Shown: one piece after another, positions 57,743-64,000 of the stretch
How positions within the stretch are numbered: position 1 is the first letter of the stretch
Layout of the letters: every line of letters starts with the position of its first letter
NCBI GenBank assembly: GCA_039810085.1
Contig: JBDHWG010000005.1
Location: 1-64,000, forward strand
Length of the DNA: 64,000 bases
Direction of reading: 5' to 3'
Origin: JBDHWG01 sp039810085
Lineage (GTDB): Bacteria; Chloroflexota; Anaerolineae; Epilineales; JAHCIE01
Translations under genes and position numbers: made by a program
Notes under the pieces: model-generated
The model's input: only the letters and a program-made list of their open reading frames with translations
Databases searched by the model: none
Told to the model about the DNA's origin: nothing

Positions 57743-58183
57743 TCAGGACAGAGCGAAGCCCAGGCTGCCCAGGGTCTCGGCAATATCGGACCCGTTCTCG
57801 GTCAGGTCTTCGGTCATTCGGCTCCAGGCCGCGTCGCCCCAGATCTCGAGGTGGTCGCCGGTGCCGACGATGACCGCGTTCGTATCCAGCCGCGCGTAGC
57901 GGCGCAGGGGGGCTGGCAGCGTGAACCGCCCCTGGGCGTCCAGAGTCTGGGAGCTGGCCCCGCCGAGCAGCAGACGGGTGAAGGCGCGGGCCACGCTGCG
58001 TGTAAGAGGTAGCCGGCTGACGGCGTTGGCTACCTCGTCCCACCGCGACGCCGGATACACCAGGAGGCAGCCGTCCAGGCCCCGGGTGATGACCAGGCCG
58101 TTGGCCAGGTCTGCCCGAAATGCCTGCGGCGCTACCAAGCGCCCCCGCGCGTCGACACCCTGTACAAACTCACCGTAGAACAT
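57743..58183 (-). CDS. mraZ: Transcriptional regulator MraZ
   Basis: A 146-residue DNA-binding regulator of the division/cell wall cluster. The two AbrB-like half-domains show the DxxxR motif twice, VDARGRL and LDAQGRF. ATG 58183 gives the canonical start MFYGEFVQG. An in-frame ATG at 58195 would overlap the upstream peptidase gene by 8 bases; with 58183 the gap is four bases. In most bacteria mraZ leads mraW, ftsL, ftsI and mur genes; none of those follows here, only ftsZ. Confidence 0.92.
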   Translation of the reverse strand: MFYGEFVQGVDARGRLVAPQAFRADLANGLVITRGLDGCLLVYPASRWDEVANAVSRLPLTRSVARAFTRLLLGGASSQTLDAQGRFTLPAPLRRYARLDTNAVIVGTGDHLEIWGDAAWSRMTEDLTENGSDIAETLGSLGFALS

Positions 58184-58187
58184 AGGT

Positions 58188-59795
58188 CTATCCATGCGCC
58201 ATAACGAGCTTTACAATCGATCCATCCGGCGCGAGCGTCGCTTTCACTAACTGGCGGAACGGGCGCTCCGACGGCGTCTCGGCTATGGTAACCGTCGCGG
58301 CAGCCGGCGGCGCGCCGAAGCTCTTGGCGACCGGCGGCGTTGCGAGTTTGATCTCGACCCGCCCCAAATCTGGCAGCTGCCGCCGGATCTGCTGCTCGAT
58401 ACGCGCGGCCATCTCGCCCTTCACGGCGTTCAGCCGCACGCCCAGGGCTTTCGCGCTTGCCTCTTCCGGTGGAAACGCGACATTCTCCAATGCACCAGGA
58501 GCCGACTTTGATTCGGCCTTCTTGTCGCCGCGCGCTGGCTGCCAGGGGGCGCGGTGCGGGGCGAACGGCGTCAGGGTTGGGTCGCCATACAGGGTGAAAG
58601 TGTAAATCGCTTTCTGGTCCTCGGCGTCGAGAAAGCCTTGCCGCTGGATCAGCTCGTTCGCCATCCCAATCTTCGCCTGCCGCAGCGCCTCGCCGAGGCT
58701 CAATCCGCCCAGCAGGCCGCGCCAGAAGTGAACGGCCAGCAGGTCCGCTGCGAGAAGACGCTCGCTGAGGCCACCGTAAGCCAGCGCTGTCGAGCCGACG
58801 AACGCGGCGGCTTTCGTCTGGAGCAGGCGCAGCGCCATGCTCTCGCCGGCGCGCTTGTCCACGATATAGCCGCCGTAGCACGCCGCGCTGAAGATGATGA
58901 GGCGCCGCCGCCCATCCGCCTGTAAATTATCCGGGTGCATCGCCAGGGGAAAGGCAGCGTAGTCGGCGGCAAGCAGCGGGTCGCGCTGGCCGTACCATCC
59001 GGCGTCGTCCTTCAGTCCGTGCAGGTTGAAGTACGCTGCGCTGAAGCGATGGCCGTCGAGCGCGGGCGCCCCGCCGTGGTCCAGCGGCGGGGACATCCGC
59101 AGGCGACTGGGCCGGTCCAGCACGGAGAAGACGGCACGGGCGGCGTGGCGCCAGACCGAGGCCGTGTAGCCCACCGCCACTGGTCCGGCGGCGGGAGATA
59201 CGCTGGCCCACTTGCTCTGCCGGCCCGCCGCTCGCCGCGCATCCGCAGTGGAACGGATGAGACCAATGAGCAGCGACGGATCGGTCTCGGCGCTGTCGGG
59301 GAGGCGGCCCACGGCCCGGCCCGGCGAGAGCAGAGCGCTGCCGCCATAGGGCGCGTCGCTCCACAGGGCGTCGTCATCGTCGTCGCTGGGGTTGGCGACC
59401 TGCTGGAAGGGAACGATGTCAGGCCCGCCGACGAGCAGGAGGCTGCGGGTGTCCGTCGGGAGATGCTTGACGTAATCGGCCCAGGCTGGCGCGCTTTCGC
59501 CGTTGTCCAGCGGCTCCAAACCGAGCGCCTGATTCTGGGCGGCGATGTCGGCGTAGACTAGGCGCGCCGACATCGCGTGCGCCAGGTCGAGCAGAGCGTC
59601 GTGAATGGCCTGAAAGCCGAGCGCGCCGTACTTGCGTTCCAGGTTACGTCGGCTCGCCATGATGAGCCGGCCCAGCCGGTACGACGGCTGGGGCGCGAGG
59701 CCAACCGCCAAGTCATCCAACGCGGCGCGGGTATCGGCCAGGGGATCCGATGGGGTAGGTGGCAGAGCCAACGGCTCTGTGTGGTCCAAGGGCAT
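58188..59795 (-). CDS. Gingipain-like (family C25, clan CD) cysteine peptidase
   Basis: A 535-residue protein. An all-helical N-terminal part (1-110) is followed by a caspase-like fold: LLLVGGPDIVPFQ (about 120), the candidate catalytic His in AAYFNLHGLKDD (His 259), the candidate nucleophile in FSAACYGGYIVD (Cys 306), AFVGSTALAYGG, and the C25 end motif TLYGDPTLTPF (about 401-411). A C-terminal 100-residue alpha-beta region (RIEQQIRRQLPDLG) follows. No signal peptide is seen, so it should be cytoplasmic, unlike secreted gingipains. ATG 59795 has GGAGAT just upstream and lies 14 bases after the TPR gene stop. A CHAT-type reading is possible, since both belong to clan CD. Confidence 0.8.
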   Translation of the reverse strand: MPLDHTEPLALPPTPSDPLADTRAALDDLAVGLAPQPSYRLGRLIMASRRNLERKYGALGFQAIHDALLDLAHAMSARLVYADIAAQNQALGLEPLDNGESAPAWADYVKHLPTDTRSLLLVGGPDIVPFQQVANPSDDDDDALWSDAPYGGSALLSPGRAVGRLPDSAETDPSLLIGLIRSTADARRAAGRQSKWASVSPAAGPVAVGYTASVWRHAARAVFSVLDRPSRLRMSPPLDHGGAPALDGHRFSAAYFNLHGLKDDAGWYGQRDPLLAADYAAFPLAMHPDNLQADGRRRLIIFSAACYGGYIVDKRAGESMALRLLQTKAAAFVGSTALAYGGLSERLLAADLLAVHFWRGLLGGLSLGEALRQAKIGMANELIQRQGFLDAEDQKAIYTFTLYGDPTLTPFAPHRAPWQPARGDKKAESKSAPGALENVAFPPEEASAKALGVRLNAVKGEMAARIEQQIRRQLPDLGRVEIKLATPPVAKSFGAPPAAATVTIAETPSERPFRQLVKATLAPDGSIVKLVMAHG

Positions 59796-59809
59796 CGTTG
59801 ATCTCCGGT

Positions 59810-62800
59810 CTAGCGTCGTATCTGTCGTTCGAGGAAGCCCAGCGCCCCGACCGAGGCCAGGTAGCGGTAGGCGTCGGTGTGGGTAGGCTGGAGCCGGACG
59901 GCGGCGCGGAACATCTCCGTGGCCTCCGCGTAGTCCCGCAGGTTCTTGAGCGCCAACCCCGCGCCAAGGTAGTAGTCGGCGTCGTCCGGGGCGCACTCGA
60001 TGGCGCGGCGGTAGGCGGCGAGCGCCTGGTCATGGCGGTGCTGGACCTCGTAGCATTGGGCGAGCGCCGCGTAGGCTTCGCCGTCGCCCGGCGTGAGGAC
60101 GGTGGCGCGGCGGAAATGAGCGGTCGCTTTCTCGACCTGCCCGACCTGGAGGCACAGCCGCCCAATGAGCACGTGGGACTGTCCGTTGTCCGGCGCCGCC
60201 ACAACCGCTTGCTGATAAGCTTGCAGCGCCTCGTCGAGCCGTCCCAGGCTCTCATACGCCTGCCCCAGGGCAATGTACGCCTGCGGAGTACCGGCGGCCT
60301 GAGTGGCCCGGGTGAGAATGCGCAGGGCCTCGTTCTCTTGTCCCAGCCCGTGGGCCAGGCGGCCAAGCGCCAGGAGCGTCGCTGCCTGGTCAGGGGCCAG
60401 CTCGCAGGCGCGGCGGTACGCCGTGTATGCGCCGTTCAAGTCGCCGCTGCCCTCAAGGACGCGGGCGAGTGTGCTGTGGGCCTCGGCCGAGTCGGGGTCC
60501 AGGGACAGAGCTGTCGTCAGGGCGTGGCGCGCGTTATCGTGGTCGCCGAGCGCTTCGGCGGCGAGGGCGTAGCGCAGGTGATAGCTCGCCTCGCCCGGCG
60601 CGAGCTTCCGAGCCTCTGCGTAGGCCGCGCGGGCCAGCACCGGCTGATTGGCTGACTGGCGCAGATCGCCGAGCGCGGCGTGCCACTCGGCGTTATCCGG
60701 CGCCAAGTTCAGCGCCATCTCGAGCGTGGCGGCCGCCACGTCCGGTTGGCCCAGCTCGCCGTAGAGCACGGCCAGCTCATAGAGGTAGCGCGGCTCATCC
60801 GGAGCCAGCTCGGCTGCGGTGCGATACGAGTTGAGCGCGGCCAGCCGCCGCCCCGCCGCTTGGTGCGCATCGCCAAGGCGGGCGTGCCACACAGCCTGGG
60901 ATGGGTCGGATGCGACGGCTTGCGCCAGGACGTTCGTTGCTTCGGCAACGTGACCTGCCGCCAGGAGCGTGTCGCCGAGGGTGAAGGCCGTCCGGCCGGT
61001 GGCCGTGTTGTGGGCGACAGCGAGGGCCTGGTGTACGGTTTCCACGGCATCCTCCGATTCGCCGACTGAGGACAAAGCCTGGGCCAGCGCCACCAGCGGG
61101 CCTGTGTCACCCGGCGCCAGACTCACGGCCCGCCGCAGCGCGGCGACACTTCCCGCCATGCGCCCGACACGGCCGAGCGCGTGGCCGAGGTAGAGGTGGC
61201 TCAGGGCGTCCGCCGGATTGAGGGCAGTGGCCCGCTCGAGCTGGACAACGGCCTCGGCGGCCTGACCGCGCATGAGCAGCGTCCAGCCGGTGGCGAGATA
61301 GTCGTCGGCGCTAACGCCAGCGAGAGCGGCGGCGCGGACGGCGGCGTGGCTGACCATGTTGAGCATGGCTTCCGTCACGGCCGCGTCGCCCTCAGAGTTG
61401 GCGAAGAACATCATGATGCGCGGCGCACCCCGCAGAATGGCCGGGTCGGTCTGGTCGAGTTCGAGCGCGGCCTGGGCCGACATCGCGGCAAGACGGAAGC
61501 GGCCGAGGCGCGCCTGGGCGCGGGCCAGTCCGTAGGCGCTGGATGCATCAGCCGGGGCCAGTCTGAGCGCCTGGGTGAAGGCTTCGAGGGCCGCTTCGGG
61601 ACGGTTCAGTTCTAGCAGAATTTGCCCCAGATCTGCCCAGTAGCTCGCCACGTCGGGCGTCAGGTCGATGGCCTGGTGAAGAACGGCCACCGCGCGCTCC
61701 AGGTCACGCCGGTCGAGGTAGAGGCGCGCCTGGCGGTAGAGCACGGCCGGCTGCGATGGGTCCAGCGCCAGCGACGCTCGCAGCGCCGTCTCGGCGTCTT
61801 CGTCCTGCCCGGCCTGCTTATAGAGGTCGCCCAGCTTGGTGTACATCGTCGCCGGCTCGTAGCCAAGCTCGGCAGCGCGTTGGTAAGCCGCCGCTGCGTC
61901 AGCCGTCGCGCCCGCCACCAGCGCAGCCTGTGCGAGATCGGCCTGGAGAGCGCCGTCATCGGGACGCTGAGCTGCGGCTCGCTGAAGGGCAGCCACCGCC
62001 GCGCCTGCCGCGCCAACGCGCATCCACAGCTCGGCGGCGTGGCGCAGATGCCGAGGGCTGTCTGTCGAGCAATCCGCGGCTGACTCCCACGCCCGTGCAG
62101 CCGATGGTAAGTCGCCGGTAGCCTCAGTTGCTTCCGCAAGGAGCAGGCTCACTTCAGCCGGATCGGCGCCAAGTTGCCGCGCCAGTTCGAATGCCGCCGC
62201 CGCCGGAACCGGCTCGTGGAGCGCCAGGCGGCAGCGGCCCAGGGCCAGCGCCGCGCCTGCCGCATCCTCAAGCTCTGCGTCGGTCAGAATGCGCTCGTAG
62301 GTGGTTGCGGCCTCTGCGAAGTTACCATGTGTCGCGCAAGCGTCCGCGAGGGCGCGGCGGGTCTGTCGCAATGCCGCCGACGGTCCGCCCTGGGTTTCCA
62401 TCGTTGCGACCGCTTGACGGTAAGTAGCGATGGCCTCGGCCCACCAGTCACGTTGCGCATAGGCTTCACCCAGCGCTCGATGCCCCTCGACCCATCGCGG
62501 CGAGTGTTCGAGCGTTGTCGTCAGGATGTGGACGGCCGTTTCCCACTGCTCGGCATTCAAAGCAGTCTGCGCGGCCTGGGCGGCGACCGACAGGTCGTGG
62601 GGGTCGCACGCGAGAGCGGCCTGGTAGTAAGTCAGCGCCGTAGCCCAATCGCCTGCGGCAGCGTGAATGTCGGCCAGGCGTGCGTGGGCTTTCGTCCACT
62701 GCGGCTCGATCTCGATGACGCGGTTGTACCCCTCGCGCGCGCGGTCGATGTCGCCCAGGCGCTTCAGCGTCTCCGCGCGGTAGAAGTGGGCGTCGGCCCA

Positions 62801-64000
62801 GCGTGGGCGCAGGCGAACAGCCCCAGACAGGTAGTCGTAGGCGTCAGCAATCTCGCCGAGGGTCAGGCTGGCGCGGCCGGCTTCGTACAGGGCATCGTCG
62901 TCGGCCGGCGCAAGGGTAAGGGCGCGTTTGGCCGCCTCCAACGCCGCCGCGTGCTGCCCGTCCCGTCGCTGGGTCGCGGCCAGCCGCCAGGCGTATTCCG
63001 GAACGTCAGGGGCCAGACGCGAGGCGCTGTCCAGGGCCTCAGCGGCGGCGCTATAGTTCCCGACGAGGGTATACAGTCGGCCGAGACGCGCCAGGATGCC
63101 GACGTGTTCAGGCGTGATTTCGGCTGCCTCTTCCAGTTCCATGAGCGCCTCGTCGTAGCGCCCGCTACGCGCCAGGCCGTCGGCCAGGGCAAGCCGCCAA
63201 GCCATGTTCTCAGGCTCGGCGGCGACAGTTTGCCGCAGCCAGTCCACCGCATCGAGGGCCTCGCCGCGCGCTGCCGCGACTTCAGCCTGGGCGGCCAGCG
63301 TCAGGGCTGCCCCCGGCGCAAGGGCGAAGGCGCGGGCGGCGGCAAGCTGGGCTTCATTGACGCGGCCGGTTCGGGCTGCGGCTCGGGCGGCGAGGGCCTG
63401 CGCCGAGGCGGCGTCCGGCGCCAGGACGAGCGCCTGGCGCAAGACGTTCAAAGCCGCGGCCGGCTGATCGTCCTGGAGATGCACCCGCGCCAGGGCAATC
63501 AGAGCATCCACCTGCCGCGGGTCGAGGATGACGGCCTTTTGGAGCGCCTGGCGTGCCACGCCGAGGTGGCCTTGTTCCAGGGCGAGGACGCCGTAGCGGG
63601 TGTGGTATGCGGCTGTGTCTGGGTCGAGGGCGACCGCTTGCTCCAGGAGGGCCAGGGCGCGGTCGGGTGCGCCGAGCGTCAATTCGAACTCGGCTTCATA
63701 GCCTGCGCGGCGAGCGGCAGCGTCACCGTCCAGCGGTAGGCCGGCCAGCTGGGCGGCGGCCGCGGCGAAGTCGCCCGTGCGCGCGTGGGCCTCGGCGGTG
63801 GCGAGGCGTAGCGCCACGGCATCGGGCGCGAGGGAGCAGGCCTGCTCGTAGGCGGCCAGGGCAGCCGGCATGTCGTTCGCTGCTTCGCAGGCGCGGCCGA
63901 GGTCAGCATACAGGCCGGGGTCATTAGGGCGGCGAGCGATGGCCTGCGCCAGGGTTTCGCGGGCCTCGCCGATGGCCCCGGCGTCGATTAGGAGCGCGCC
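59810..64000 (-). CDS. Giant tetratricopeptide-repeat protein (5' end outside window)
   Basis: At least 1396 residues, open to the window edge with no start identified. Nearly the whole chain is ~34-residue TPR units, roughly 40 of them, with the usual pattern of small residues, A-x3-Y-x2-A and a closing L-x-P (for example LAALGEALG-type and YQQAVVAAPDN). No catalytic domain, membrane segment or signal peptide is visible in the part seen. It ends FLERQIRR and is followed 14 bases later by the C25 peptidase gene, whose ribosome site is in the gap, so the two are one operon. A scaffold or sensor role for the peptidase is an inference. Confidence 0.9.
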   Translation of the reverse strand, partial: GALLIDAGAIGEARETLAQAIARRPNDPGLYADLGRACEAANDMPAALAAYEQACSLAPDAVALRLATAEAHARTGDFAAAAAQLAGLPLDGDAAARRAGYEAEFELTLGAPDRALALLEQAVALDPDTAAYHTRYGVLALEQGHLGVARQALQKAVILDPRQVDALIALARVHLQDDQPAAALNVLRQALVLAPDAASAQALAARAAARTGRVNEAQLAAARAFALAPGAALTLAAQAEVAAARGEALDAVDWLRQTVAAEPENMAWRLALADGLARSGRYDEALMELEEAAEITPEHVGILARLGRLYTLVGNYSAAAEALDSASRLAPDVPEYAWRLAATQRRDGQHAAALEAAKRALTLAPADDDALYEAGRASLTLGEIADAYDYLSGAVRLRPRWADAHFYRAETLKRLGDIDRAREGYNRVIEIEPQWTKAHARLADIHAAAGDWATALTYYQAALACDPHDLSVAAQAAQTALNAEQWETAVHILTTTLEHSPRWVEGHRALGEAYAQRDWWAEAIATYRQAVATMETQGGPSAALRQTRRALADACATHGNFAEAATTYERILTDAELEDAAGAALALGRCRLALHEPVPAAAAFELARQLGADPAEVSLLLAEATEATGDLPSAARAWESAADCSTDSPRHLRHAAELWMRVGAAGAAVAALQRAAAQRPDDGALQADLAQAALVAGATADAAAAYQRAAELGYEPATMYTKLGDLYKQAGQDEDAETALRASLALDPSQPAVLYRQARLYLDRRDLERAVAVLHQAIDLTPDVASYWADLGQILLELNRPEAALEAFTQALRLAPADASSAYGLARAQARLGRFRLAAMSAQAALELDQTDPAILRGAPRIMMFFANSEGDAAVTEAMLNMVSHAAVRAAALAGVSADDYLATGWTLLMRGQAAEAVVQLERATALNPADALSHLYLGHALGRVGRMAGSVAALRRAVSLAPGDTGPLVALAQALSSVGESEDAVETVHQALAVAHNTATGRTAFTLGDTLLAAGHVAEATNVLAQAVASDPSQAVWHARLGDAHQAAGRRLAALNSYRTAAELAPDEPRYLYELAVLYGELGQPDVAAATLEMALNLAPDNAEWHAALGDLRQSANQPVLARAAYAEARKLAPGEASYHLRYALAAEALGDHDNARHALTTALSLDPDSAEAHSTLARVLEGSGDLNGAYTAYRRACELAPDQAATLLALGRLAHGLGQENEALRILTRATQAAGTPQAYIALGQAYESLGRLDEALQAYQQAVVAAPDNGQSHVLIGRLCLQVGQVEKATAHFRRATVLTPGDGEAYAALAQCYEVQHRHDQALAAYRRAIECAPDDADYYLGAGLALKNLRDYAEATEMFRAAVRLQPTHTDAYRYLASVGALGFLERQIRR

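Noticed and set aside
58188..59795. Calling the peptidase a CHAT domain protein
   Set aside because: The LYGDPTLTP end and VGGPDIVPF motifs fit peptidase family C25 better. Clan CD membership is shared, so the alternative stays open in the annotation.
58188..59996. Longer N-terminus for the C25 peptidase, starting at 59996
   Set aside because: The first ~67 residues would overlap the TPR gene end and are Arg/Gly/Pro-rich noise. ATG 59795 has a ribosome site and follows the TPR stop.
62174..63739. Plus-strand open frame of about 520 codons opposite the TPR gene
   Set aside because: The minus frame shows regular 34-residue repeats over 4 kb; the plus frame has none and no ribosome site.

Overview
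This GC-rich window looks like a chromosome segment of a Chloroflexota-type bacterium. That assignment is an inference, from GC-rich coding, frequent GTG/TTG starts, gene-family resemblance and dispersed repeats of a kind common in that phylum; no 16S gene is present. The core is a long plus-strand translation/transcription block: rpoB; rpsL-rpsG-fusA-tuf; the S10/spc/alpha ribosomal-protein clusters through rplQ; then truA-rplM-rpsI. A minus-strand cell-division and repeat-protein cluster closes the window.

Layout. 1-2.8 kb: the tail of an IS5-type transposase, then a minus-strand cyclase-family enzyme, two tandem paralogous small membrane proteins and menA. 3-10.2 kb: acnA, then nrdR-nrdJ. 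The class II ribonucleotide reductase carries a LAGLIDADG intein whose C-terminal splice residues are not the usual His-Asn. 10.2-14.9 kb: a 685-bp intergenic region with two near-consensus promoters, a candidate small RNA and a folded leader, followed by rpoB. rpoB ends at a strong terminator and has no rpoC behind it. 15-19.8 kb: an accessory island with a Uma2-type protein, a YdeI-like protein, an orphan gene, a CDGSH iron-sulfur protein, an Asp-box repeat protein, a broken short-chain dehydrogenase and a TetR regulator with a clear operator.

20-42.6 kb: the ribosomal superoperon in nearly standard order. infA and rpsD are missing from their usual places. uL4 and uS5 carry long low-complexity tails, and hairpins with the core GACTTCA/TGAAGTC recur in three leaders. 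42.7-56.2 kb: a UbiA-family phosphoribosyltransferase, tlyA, lepA, proB, a methyltransferase, a secreted cohesin/dockerin-like protein, proA, an FAH-family enzyme, argF and the c-di-AMP pair cdaA-ybbR.

56.2-64 kb, minus strand: a TPR-only protein of at least 1396 residues that runs off the window edge, then 14 bp later a gingipain-like (C25, clan CD) peptidase, then mraZ, a short-tailed ftsZ and a small unknown gene. The TPR/caspase-fold pair, tightly packed onto mraZ-ftsZ, is the best candidate here for an undescribed system. The nonstandard NrdJ intein and the candidate RNA before rpoB come next. No tRNA, rRNA or CRISPR array was seen.
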